From positions 1-16,620 of the forward strand of contig CAYRML010000030.1 in assembly GCA_964425485.1 (NCBI GenBank): DNA of 16,620 nt, in the 5' to 3' direction. Source of the stretch: CAYRML01 sp964425485 (lineage in GTDB: Bacteria > Bacillota > Dehalobacteriia > UBA4068). Made by a program: the position numbers and the translations under genes. The notes under the pieces were generated by a model. That model was not told the origin of the DNA. It ran no database searches and saw nothing but the letters and a program-made list of their open reading frames with translations. Below are positions 1-6,046 of the stretch, in pieces (within the stretch, counting starts at the first letter, position 1; every line of letters starts with the position of its first letter).

Positions 1-53
1 GCGCTTGAATGGCATTCAAGAGGTCAGCGGTTCGATCCCGCTTATCTCCACCA
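1..53 (+). tRNA. tRNA-Ala(GGC), 3' part, cut by the window edge
   Basis: The visible part starts at the end of the D arm. The anticodon stem is CTTGA/TCAAG around loop ATGGCAT, giving anticodon GGC. The T arm is AGCGG-TTCGATC-CCGCT (26-42). The 3' acceptor strand TATCTCC is followed by discriminator A and an encoded CCA. U at position 70 fits the G3:U70 pair that marks tRNA-Ala, although the 5' strand lies outside the window. A terminator follows immediately, so this is the last gene of its transcript. Confidence 0.95.
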
Positions 54-54
54 A

Positions 55-105
55 AAAAAGACCGTTATAATACCAGTTAAAGGTATATATGGCGGTCTTT
101 TTTTA
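55..105 (+). terminator. Intrinsic terminator of the tRNA-Ala transcript
   Basis: AAAGACCG (57-64) pairs with CGGTCTTT (93-100), with an inner stem ATACC/GGTAT, and a T-run follows. It begins directly after the tRNA CCA end. Confidence 0.85.
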
Positions 106-275
106 TTGCGGTTTAATGTTGCAAATTGACGGTAGCTAACAAGTAGCTAACAAATATAAGCTTATAATTTTGCAACAGCAGCATTTCAACATGGGTATAT
201 TTTTCACTTGACATTGTATTATCTAAAGGTAGTTTTTACGAAATAATTGCATGAATATAAACAACCCGGGTAAGC
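106..275. other. Non-coding interval with an 11-bp tandem duplication
   Basis: No gene is seen here. GTAGCTAACAA occurs twice head to tail (132-142 and 143-153), followed by a perfect 12-bp palindrome TATAAGCTTATA (155-166). Such features next to a tRNA 3' end could mark an old integration junction, but no integrase gene or second copy of the tRNA end is present, so this is only a possibility. Confidence 0.4.
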
Positions 276-307
276 AAAAAACGGACCTATGTTTTTACAT
301 CGGTCCG
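276..307 (-). terminator. Terminator of the small minus-strand gene
   Basis: Read on the minus strand, CGGACC and GGTCCG pair, with GATG/CATA near the loop, and a run of six T follows. It lies just downstream of the stop of the gene at 315-497. Confidence 0.8.
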
Positions 308-314
308 CCCTGAT

Positions 315-497
315 TTAGCCATCGTCTAAATCACTATCCCTATTGATTTCTTCTGAGAAAACAACCCTGGTATCATCGGTTATGACAGGAGCGGCTTTTT
401 GTTTATGCTTGGCCTTGCCTTGAATCTCAGGAACGGGCTGTTGATCGTTCTTAGGTTTCTGCCTTATTTCCGGGCGTTTCATTCCTTGTTTTGCCAT
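315..497 (-). CDS. Small basic hypothetical protein (60 aa)
   Basis: I do not recognise a family. The product is very hydrophilic, with an N-terminal half rich in Lys, Gln and Pro and an acidic C-terminal end (DSDLDDG). There is no cysteine, membrane segment or signal peptide, and it looks intrinsically disordered. The gene is well supported as a translated unit: GAGGTGAT stands about five bases before the ATG on the minus strand, and a proper intrinsic terminator follows the stop. It stands alone. The split between a positively charged front and an acidic tail would suit a nucleic-acid or protein-binding small factor, but that is inference only. Confidence 0.65.
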   Translation of the reverse strand: MAKQGMKRPEIRQKPKNDQQPVPEIQGKAKHKQKAAPVITDDTRVVFSEEINRDSDLDDG

Positions 498-629
498 AAT
501 ATCACCTCGGAATTAGTATTGCCCGCTGGTATTTTATTTATAACCGGATCTTAAAATTGGGGGAAGCATCGTGGCCAAATTTGTTATAAATGGGTGTTTG
601 CCCGGTATGAATGACATCACAAAATCTTG

Positions 630-658
630 TTGTAAATCATTGGGCTAAGTAGTATAAA
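630..658 (+). promoter_or_regulatory. Putative sigma-A-type promoter
   Basis: TTGTAA (630-635), a 17-base spacer and TATAAA (653-658) match the vegetative consensus reasonably well. Transcription would start near 665. Confidence 0.4.
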
Positions 659-673
659 GTGAAGCGAGAAACT

Positions 674-904
674 ATGCAAATAGTGCAATGTTATGCCATG
701 CAAGCCAAGATAACGCCAATCAAAAATGCAGTCGTATTTACCATGACTTGTTATGAACGCAACTGTAAACGTGATGTGAACAATGTCTGTAGCGGAGCGT
801 CAAAAATCATCCTTGATTTCAGCTATTATGGGCTTCTCTCTATCAAAAAGACCACAAGGCCAAAGCCTTATGGTCTTTTCTATATTACCAAAGTCAAATT
901 ATGA
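674..904 (+). CDS. Possible small Cys-rich protein, DUF1540-like
   Basis: A frame starting MQIVQCYAM contains C-x4-C-x7-C followed two residues later by an alanine context and hydrophobic residues, the spacing known for the DUF1540 cysteine motif of small Bacillota proteins. Against it: there is no clear ribosome binding site, the ATG would lie only about ten bases after the predicted transcript start, and the C-terminal third reads straight through the hairpin terminator at 845-880. It could be a decayed gene, a frame-shifted gene, or chance. An internal ATG at 744 is another possible start. Confidence 0.25.
   Translation: MQIVQCYAMQAKITPIKNAVVFTMTCYERNCKRDVNNVCSGASKIILDFSYYGLLSIKKTTRPKPYGLFYITKVKL
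845..880. terminator. Bidirectional hairpin terminator
   Basis: AAAAGACCA-C-AAGGC pairs with GCCTT-A-TGGTCTTTT around a four-base loop. The minus strand ends in TTTTTG and the plus strand in CTTTTC, so it can stop the hydG-side transcript from the right and any small plus-strand transcript from the left. Confidence 0.75.
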
Positions 905-1022
905 GCTGGAGTTTGCTAATTTAACGGCTAAGAGTAGGCCGTCTCTGTTATACTGGCAGGATATTTTAACCAATCAACAATATGAGGAAAATCACAGGGC
1001 CGCTGATTTTGAGGTTTTTCGG

Positions 1023-1268
1023 TCAAAAGTTTGAATATGTGGTTTTAGTAGCAATACCGGGTATCCTGCCTATTTTCCCGGCCAAGGCACTGATGGTATC
1101 TTGTGGGGCGTCGATAGCAATGCTGATTATATAAATATCTTTCTGCTTATAGGGTATGCCCATACGGCCTATCGTATATGCCATGTATTCATGCAGAAGC
1201 TTATTGAGCTTTTCCACATTTTCCGGATTCTCAATAATGATGGAAATAATCGCTACTCTGGTTTCCAT
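1023..1268 (-). CDS. TM1266-family iron-only hydrogenase system putative regulator (81 aa)
   Basis: This small protein starts METRVAIISIIIENPENVEKLN and belongs to the TM1266-like family found with [FeFe]-hydrogenase genes. The family has an ACT/ferredoxin-like fold and is annotated as a putative regulator of the iron-only hydrogenase system; its exact action is not established. The alternating hydrophobic strand, the helix with NVEKLNKLL, and the central GRMGIPYK-to-IYIISIAI stretch fit that fold. I chose the ATG at 1268 because GAGGTG stands just upstream; the longer frame to 1322 would add 18 residues with no better ribosome binding site. It lies 68 bases downstream of hydG on the same strand, probably co-transcribed, and the terminator at 845-880 would end the transcript. 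Confidence 0.88.
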   Translation of the reverse strand: METRVAIISIIIENPENVEKLNKLLHEYMAYTIGRMGIPYKQKDIYIISIAIDAPQDTISALAGKIGRIPGIATKTTYSNF

Positions 1269-1336
1269 AAAATCACACCTCGTTTTTATTGTTTTGACCA
1301 TAGAGGTTTCGGATAGTATCAAGCCTCATTTGGGGC

Positions 1337-2776
1337 CTAGAATCTGAAATCGCACTGGCCATGTTCGATTTTGTCCAAATATTCCTGGCAGATTAGCCTA
1401 TTCTTTTCTCTGGGGATAGAGCCCAGCTCTTGCTTTATAAGCTCTTCGCCCACTCTTTTTGTTTCCTCGCTGGCATAATCCATTAGGTATTCCTTCAAGG
1501 TGAGTAGGGCATTGGGATGACAGCAATTCTGGATCTCACCGGTTTTGCACAGAGACATAAAACGGTCACCCGTCCTGCCTTCACGATAGCAGGCGGTGCA
1601 AAATGAGGGGATATATCCCATTTTCATCAACCAGCGAACGACCTCATCCAGGCTCCTTTGGTCAGAAACGTCGAACTGCTCCGTATCACGAGGCCTTTCC
1701 TCTTCCCCATAGCCGCCCACAGAAGTGCGTGAAGCGCCGCTGATTTGGGATACCCCCAGACGGATGACTTTTTCGCGTACCTCTTGGCTTTCACGGGTGG
1801 AGATTATCATGCCGGTATAAGGAACGGCAATCCTTATCAGGGCGCAAAGCTTGGCAAAAATATCATCGCTGATGCCGTTGTCAAAGGCATTGGGATCAAT
1901 ATCATCGGCGCGCTTGATCCGCGGCACGCTAATCGTATGCGGGCCGACTCCATGCACGGCCTCCAGATGTTCGGCATGCATCAGCAGCCCAGCAAACTCA
2001 TACTTATACAGCTCCAGCCCGAACAGAACGCCCAAACCCACATCGTCGATGCCGCCTTCCATGGCTCTGTCCATTGCTTCCGTATGATAATTATAATCAT
2101 GCTTCGGTCCCGAAGGGTGGAGCTTAAGATAGCTTTCTTTATGATAAGTTTCCTGGAATAAGATATAGGTCCCGATCTCAGCCTCTTTCAGTTTTCTATA
2201 ATTTTCCACGGTGGTTGCTGCGATATTGACATTGACCCGGCGAATTGCCCCGTTTTTATGCTTGATGGAATAAATCGTTTTAATGGACTCCAAGATATAT
2301 TCGATAGGGTTTTCCTGCGGATGCTCGCCGCATTCGATGGCCAGACGTTTATGCCCGGCATCCTGAAGAGCGTTAACTTCCCTTGCAATATCCTCCTGTG
2401 TCAGCTTCACACGGGGAATAGTTTTGTTTTGCATATGATAGGGGCAGTAAAGACAATTGTTCACACAATAATTTGAAAGATAAAGCGGCGCGAAAAGAAC
2501 GATTCTGTTGCCATAGAGCGCTTTTTTGATCTCTTCGGCCAGGTCATACATTTCCTGTATTTTTTCAGGGATTTCGCAGGCCAGAAGAACCGACGCCTCC
2601 CTGTGGTCAAGGCCGGCGCAGGAGATGCCTTTCCCGGTTTTTTTTGGCTTGGCTTTTGCCAGAATGCTGTCGATCAGCTGCAGGTTGTTTTTATTTTTTT
2701 CAGCAAAGTCGAGAGTATCCAGTATTTCTTCATGGTTGATAAATTCGTCCGCTCGAAGCGATTTAGGATTATACAT
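1337..2776 (-). CDS. hydG: HydG, [FeFe]-hydrogenase H-cluster radical SAM maturase (tyrosine lyase)
   Basis: HydG cleaves tyrosine with S-adenosylmethionine to p-cresol and dehydroglycine, and makes the CO and cyanide ligands as an Fe-Cys synthon for the H-cluster. The 479-residue length is normal. The radical SAM cluster motif C104-x3-C108-x2-C111 is intact (CVNNCLYC). The C-terminal auxiliary cluster motif C393-x2-C396-x22-C419 that separates HydG from ThiH is also intact, so the enzyme should be fully functional. The start is supported by AAAGGAAG about seven bases upstream. The TM1266-family gene follows on the same strand. hydE, hydF and the hydrogenase itself are not in the window, so maturation genes must be dispersed or lie elsewhere. 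A structured leader with promoter (2777-3060) precedes it. Confidence 0.97.
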   Translation of the reverse strand: MYNPKSLRADEFINHEEILDTLDFAEKNKNNLQLIDSILAKAKPKKTGKGISCAGLDHREASVLLACEIPEKIQEMYDLAEEIKKALYGNRIVLFAPLYLSNYCVNNCLYCPYHMQNKTIPRVKLTQEDIAREVNALQDAGHKRLAIECGEHPQENPIEYILESIKTIYSIKHKNGAIRRVNVNIAATTVENYRKLKEAEIGTYILFQETYHKESYLKLHPSGPKHDYNYHTEAMDRAMEGGIDDVGLGVLFGLELYKYEFAGLLMHAEHLEAVHGVGPHTISVPRIKRADDIDPNAFDNGISDDIFAKLCALIRIAVPYTGMIISTRESQEVREKVIRLGVSQISGASRTSVGGYGEEERPRDTEQFDVSDQRSLDEVVRWLMKMGYIPSFCTACYREGRTGDRFMSLCKTGEIQNCCHPNALLTLKEYLMDYASEETKRVGEELIKQELGSIPREKNRLICQEYLDKIEHGQCDFRF

Positions 2777-3025
2777 AATTTTCTTCCTTTCTTTCGGGTC
2801 AGCTTAACTTGCCCGTTAGTTATTATATTTGCAGTCTCCCCTTAAGAGGCAATTGTATACATAATGCTTCTAATCCTGTTAAAATAAAAAGCTCTCCGCC
2901 GCATGACAGAGAACTATAAAAACATAGTAGATTATAGTTATAGCGTCTTGCGGCTCAGATAAATCTTTGCCTTCAGTCGTTAATATTTAACACGGGCTGG
3001 CGATAGGAAAAACCATTCGCTGGCG
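2777..3025 (-). promoter_or_regulatory. Structured 5' leader of hydG: candidate transcription attenuator
   Basis: From the predicted start near 3025 the minus-strand leader is about 250 nt. It holds a direct repeat ATCGCCAGC (start-to-start 23 nt), a small GTTAA/TTAAC hairpin, a GGC...GCC hairpin, then a long hairpin and a terminator that share bases. The long hairpin pairs GCCGCAAGAC (2945-2954) with GTCATGCGGC (2898-2907), one mismatch, and AACTATAA (2932-2939) with TTATAGTT (2912-2919). Forming it removes part of the 5' arm of the terminator at 2881-2915. I see no T-box, SAM-I, c-di-GMP, Moco or cobalamin consensus. Confidence 0.55.
2881..2915 (-). terminator. Leader terminator upstream of hydG
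   Basis: On the minus strand AGTTCTC (2909-2915) pairs with GAGAGCT (2890-2896) across a 12-base loop, and TTTTATTTT follows. It lies about 100 bases before the hydG start codon, so it would stop transcription before the gene unless the competing hairpin forms. Confidence 0.6.
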
Positions 3026-3031
3026 ATTATT

Positions 3032-3060
3032 ATTCTACCATTTTTAAGGCGGGAAGTCAA
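3032..3060 (-). promoter_or_regulatory. Promoter of the hydG unit
   Basis: On the minus strand TTGACT (3055-3060), a 17-base spacer and TAGAAT (3032-3037) are close to the vegetative consensus. Transcription would begin near 3025, just ahead of the first ATCGCCAGC repeat. Confidence 0.65.
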
Positions 3061-3169
3061 GAACAGGGGAGTTGAACCCGCCTCTGCATTTTGTTTGAGC
3101 TGCCAGCTTTTTGTGGTTTTCGTTTTTTGCATAGGAGCAATTCCCCCGTACCCTGTTTGTCTTTAATAA

Positions 3170-3448
3170 ACCCAATTCCGGAATTATCTTATTCAGACAA
3201 TCCAGAAGGCGCAAAGAAAAAAATATGACATAAAGTCTGAAACTGCAAAAAGAATTAATACTCAAAGCGAAGATTATAGTACAGCGGTTCTTACTTTATC
3301 TAAATTCAACCAGTGGGAGAATGGAGGCCGGTTAGTTGGGTATGACTTTGTTTTGTCTTCTTGCATATGCGCACTGTCCGGCTTTGACCATTCGGATATA
3401 TTAATATTCGGTGCCAAGGATAATCTTGTCTATAAATCTGCTTACTAA
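3170..3448 (+). pseudogene. Start-less open frame, possible gene remnant (92 codons)
   Basis: The frame is open from two tandem stop codons at 3164-3169 to TAA at 3446-3448, with no ATG, GTG or TTG near its beginning and no ribosome binding site. The translation has a protein-like composition, for example KFNQWENGGRLVGYDFVLS and HSDILIFGAKDNLVYKSAY. It could be the 3' remnant of a decayed gene whose 5' part is lost, or chance. I recognise no family. The stop lies 15 bases before the tRNA promoter. Confidence 0.25.
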
Positions 3449-3462
3449 GAGGAGCTTTTATA

Positions 3463-3491
3463 TTGACAGAGTAGTTTAAACCTGTTATTAT
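3463..3491 (+). promoter_or_regulatory. Promoter of the tRNA cluster
   Basis: TTGACA (3463-3468), a 17-base spacer and TATTAT (3486-3491) form a near-consensus promoter ending 23 bases before the first tRNA. Confidence 0.8.
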
Positions 3492-3514
3492 TTTGAAGGT
3501 GGGGTACGGAGCTT

Positions 3515-3590
3515 GGGCCTGTAGCTCAGCTGGGAGAGCGTTCGGTTCGCATCCGAGAGGTCGACGGTTCGATCCCGTTCAGGTCCACCA
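3515..3590 (+). tRNA. tRNA-Ala(CGC)
   Basis: A complete 76-nt cloverleaf: acceptor GGGCCTG/CAGGTCC, D stem GCTC/GAGC, anticodon stem TTCGG/CCGAG with loop TTCGCAT, T stem GACGG/CCGTT, discriminator A and encoded CCA. The G3:U70 wobble pair is the alanine identity element. The anticodon CGC reads GCG codons only. It is the first gene of a three-tRNA unit. Confidence 0.97.
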
Positions 3591-3593
3591 TAA

Positions 3594-3668
3594 TGGGGTG
3601 TAGCCAAGCGGTAAGGCATCGGTTTCTGGCACCGAGACGCGTTGGTTCGAATCCAACCACCCCAGCCA
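3594..3668 (+). tRNA. tRNA-Gln(CTG)
   Basis: A complete 75-nt cloverleaf: acceptor TGGGGTG/CACCCCA, anticodon stem TCGGT/ACCGA with loop TTCTGGC, T stem GTTGG/CCAAC, discriminator G and encoded CCA. Anticodon CTG reads CAG. It follows tRNA-Ala by 3 bases. Confidence 0.97.
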
Positions 3669-3669
3669 T

Positions 3670-3745
3670 GGGGCATTAGCTCAGCTGGCAGAGCACCTGA
3701 CTCTTAATCAGGGAGTCCAGGGTTCGATCCCCTGATGCCCCACCA
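3670..3745 (+). tRNA. tRNA-Lys(CTT)
   Basis: A complete 76-nt cloverleaf: acceptor GGGGCAT/ATGCCCC, anticodon stem CCTGA/TCAGG with loop CTCTTAA, T stem CAGGG/CCCTG, discriminator A and encoded CCA. Anticodon CTT reads AAG. It follows tRNA-Gln by one base and is followed by a terminator. Confidence 0.97.
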
Positions 3746-3753
3746 TTGTATGG

Positions 3754-3791
3754 AAATACGCACCTTATACAGACAAAGGTGCGTATTTTTA
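3754..3791 (+). terminator. Terminator of the tRNA cluster
   Basis: AAATACGCACCTT pairs with AAGGTGCGTATTT around a ten-base region, followed by TTTATATATTTTT. It begins nine bases after tRNA-Lys. Confidence 0.85.
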
Positions 3792-3838
3792 TATATTTTT
3801 GTATAGAATAGATAGACTATAAAAAGGAGGTCTTTTTA

Positions 3839-5245
3839 TTATTTAGCCATTTCTTCTTGGGCCAGCAACTGATCCCAAGCGGCTTGATTATTGATACAAC
3901 CCGGATCAGGGCCCATATAATCCTGGAAATAGCCATAGGCTCTGGCTCTGCATCCGCCGCACATACTACGGTTTTCGCAGCTGACACAACCTTCTTTTAA
4001 ACCTGCGCGATCACGCAGATCTTTCATAATCGGGGAACTATCCCAAATTTCTTTCAGCGTGTTTTTACGCAGGTCTCCTTCGACTAGTGACATAAAAACG
4101 CAAGGCGTGACTTTGCCATTTGGCTGTATGGCACAATAGAGGCGTCCGGCACCGCAGCCACCGATATAGTCAGCCAGTATTTTAGCATGTTTGCCTTTAG
4201 CAAAACTATAGTGGCTGTTGATTACCATATCATCATCGCTTTGTTGTTGGCAATAACGGCCATATTGGGTGCAGGTGGAGAAAGTACTTATATCGTTATT
4301 AACAAAGTTTTCATAAAGTATACCCATCATTTCTTCGCGCATGGCTGGTGGCAGATCTTGATCTATCATAGCTTTCCCGCGACCGGCCGGAATAAAATTA
4401 AAGGCATAGAAGGAATTTACTCTGGTCTCTTTGGCCAAATCAATGATGGACTGTAATTCTGCAAAATTATAACGGGTGACTGTAGTCGCCATACCAACAC
4501 TCAAACCATCAATTTCCACACAATTCCTAATGCCGGCCATGGAACGTTCCCAATAACCTGTACCGCCGCGGAATTCATCATGAGTTTGTGGGTCGATGCT
4601 GTCTATGCTGATTTCTACATAATCTACACCGACTTCTTTGAGTCGGGCGGCCACTTCTTTGGTAATTAAGGTGCCGTTGGTGGCCACTGAAAGATGTATG
4701 CCTTTTTCATGCGCATATTCGGCTACCGGCCAAAAATGAGGGCTCATAAGGGGTTCCCCGCCGGAAATGGCCAGAGAAGATACATCGTTATAATTCAATT
4801 GATCAATAATGTTCAGCCGTTCTTCTAAGGTCAATTCATCAGGCAGTGCATGATGGGCATCTTGATAACAATGCTTACAAAAAAGATTGCAAGCATTGGT
4901 AAAATTCCAGACCACAAGGATGGGGGCGGAAAAAACTTGCGGCAAATGCAGGCCATATTCACCAACACTGCGGGCTACATTGGCAATAGCTTTTTGATAG
5001 AAAGGTTGAGAAAAAACCTCCTTGATTAATGTTTCTTTATCTGTATTTAATTTTTTAGGCAGAGAGTTAAGGATCAAAAAATAAGGCTGATATTTTAATT
5101 TTTTCTCTTTTTCACCACAATATTCAGCCAGTACTTCATGAATATAAGCTTTTCCGGTTGCCTCGTCTCTCTCTCCTAACTTTGCCAATTTATGCTGTAT
5201 TGAGGGAGTACTGAGAAATTTGCGTACCTTTTCTGCGGTAATCAA
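3839..5245 (-). CDS. Radical SAM/SPASM enzyme of unknown substrate (468 aa)
   Basis: The protein has an N-terminal helical region of about 105 residues, then a radical SAM domain with C119-x3-C123-x2-C126 (CNLFCKHC) and the GGEP motif at 162-165. A C-terminal SPASM domain carries C364, C371, C382, C420, C423, C429, C432 and C450, enough for two auxiliary [4Fe-4S] clusters. This organisation is shared by AhbC/AhbD/NirJ haem enzymes and by peptide-modifying maturases; I cannot assign the substrate. The start is probably TTG at 5245, eight bases after GGAGG; the upstream TTG at 5260 overlaps that ribosome binding site. It has its own consensus promoter. No haem-pathway gene, oxidoreductase or Cys-rich precursor peptide lies beside it. 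A weak hairpin with T-run (3821-3837) may end it. Confidence 0.9.
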   Translation of the reverse strand: MITAEKVRKFLSTPSIQHKLAKLGERDEATGKAYIHEVLAEYCGEKEKKLKYQPYFLILNSLPKKLNTDKETLIKEVFSQPFYQKAIANVARSVGEYGLHLPQVFSAPILVVWNFTNACNLFCKHCYQDAHHALPDELTLEERLNIIDQLNYNDVSSLAISGGEPLMSPHFWPVAEYAHEKGIHLSVATNGTLITKEVAARLKEVGVDYVEISIDSIDPQTHDEFRGGTGYWERSMAGIRNCVEIDGLSVGMATTVTRYNFAELQSIIDLAKETRVNSFYAFNFIPAGRGKAMIDQDLPPAMREEMMGILYENFVNNDISTFSTCTQYGRYCQQQSDDDMVINSHYSFAKGKHAKILADYIGGCGAGRLYCAIQPNGKVTPCVFMSLVEGDLRKNTLKEIWDSSPIMKDLRDRAGLKEGCVSCENRSMCGGCRARAYGYFQDYMGPDPGCINNQAAWDQLLAQEEMAK

Positions 5246-5341
5246 AAAGAGCACCTCCAATAATATACGAATAAAATGAATAAATGCGCGGATGTGTTTC
5301 GTTTATATATAAATATAGGCTTTTAAAAAATCTTATCTAAA

Positions 5342-5369
5342 ATTATACCTCTTTGAGATTATTTGTCAA
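5342..5369 (-). promoter_or_regulatory. Promoter of the radical SAM/SPASM gene
   Basis: On the minus strand TTGACA (5364-5369), a 16-base spacer and TATAAT (5342-5347) match both hexamers of the vegetative consensus exactly. The start codon is about 90 bases downstream of the predicted start. Confidence 0.75.
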
Positions 5370-5429
5370 TATTACAGCTAACTAAAAACAGTAGTTTTTA
5401 TAAAATATTATGATAATTTAGATTTCATC

Positions 5430-5457
5430 TTGACAAAAAGTTCAGTTTTGTTATACA
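5430..5457 (+). promoter_or_regulatory. Plus-strand promoter, probably for the PAS-GGDEF gene
   Basis: TTGACA (5430-5435), a 16-base spacer and TATACA (5452-5457). It points toward the short frame at 5680 and the diguanylate cyclase gene at 6047, with no terminator seen between. Confidence 0.55.
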
Positions 5458-5679
5458 ATTCATGGGTTTTTATATTTACTTTAATATCATATCATAATAT
5501 TTTATAAAAAATATAGTGATGAATAAATGTGTCTGTATGCATAACTTGTAATTCGGTGCATATAAGTTTTGAATTAATCCACTTGAAAAAACAATATCAT
5601 TTTTTAGTATAAAAGTTGTATATTTGAAGCTCATTTATCCATCCTGAAAAAGATTTTCAAGCATAAGGAGGGGGAATTA

Positions 5680-5724
5680 TTGGCAGTGATAAAAGTAAGT
5701 TTTAAGTTCTTGTATGGCGGTTAA
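5680..5724 (+). CDS. Possible 14-aa leader peptide
   Basis: An almost perfect ribosome binding site, AAGGAGGGGG (5665-5674), stands five bases before TTG, which opens a frame of 14 codons (MAVIKVSFKFLYGG) ending in TAA. A small hairpin follows the stop. The ribosome binding site is stronger than that of most genes here, which argues for real translation. It could be a short peptide, a regulatory upstream frame for the diguanylate cyclase gene, or the decayed start of a lost gene. No family can be assigned at this length. Confidence 0.35.
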   Translation: MAVIKVSFKFLYGG

Positions 5725-6046
5725 TCTCAACAGCTGAGAAGACTAGCATACTTTTTTACTGCAAGTTTTTAATTATATAAAGTGATAAACAACTATTAAT
5801 ATACTTAAAATAAGATTTTTTGATATTTAAAATTAGATGTCTTTAATATACATATATGTTATAATCAAATATACAGTAAATGGAATACTTATGAATTAAA
5901 TTGTCGAAATTTTAGATATACTTATTGGCCATAAGGCAGCCAATTTCAATGTATATAATGTCTGCCGGCACACTTTCAGTTACTTTGCTCTGCACTCCTT
6001 TTTCTGTATTAGGAAGCCAGGAAAAATCAGAGCAGGGGGATATACT

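Larger units (their letters stand above)
498..1022. other. Intergenic region with a possible small transcript
   Basis: No secure gene lies here. It contains a plausible plus-strand promoter (630-658), a cysteine-rich reading frame (674-904) and a bidirectional hairpin terminator (845-880). Promoter and terminator together would give a transcript of about 215 nt, which could be a small RNA instead of an mRNA. I could not match it to 6S, SRP, RNase P or tmRNA signatures by eye. Confidence 0.35.
5246..6046. other. Long AT-rich divergent intergenic region
   Basis: This 800-bp stretch separates the radical SAM gene from the diguanylate cyclase gene. It holds two back-to-back promoters (5342-5369 minus, 5430-5457 plus), a short reading frame with a strong ribosome binding site (5680-5724), the small hairpin TCTCA-ACAGC-TGAGA (5725-5739), and a TATAAT at 5860-5865 without a good -35. 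If the plus promoter is used, the diguanylate cyclase mRNA has a leader of about 580 nt. I recognise no known riboswitch in it. Confidence 0.45.

Noticed and set aside
783..1034. Plus-strand frame of 83 codons running through the hairpin at 845-880
   Set aside because: It crosses a terminator, overlaps the end of the TM1266-family gene, and has no ribosome binding site.
3044..3265. Minus-strand frame of 73 codons upstream of hydG
   Set aside because: It overlaps the hydG promoter, has no ribosome binding site and has an unremarkable composition.
3488..3676. Minus-strand frame of 62 codons (MPHGWGGWIRTN...)
   Set aside because: It lies wholly antisense to the Ala and Gln tRNA genes; such tRNA-derived frames are a known annotation artefact.
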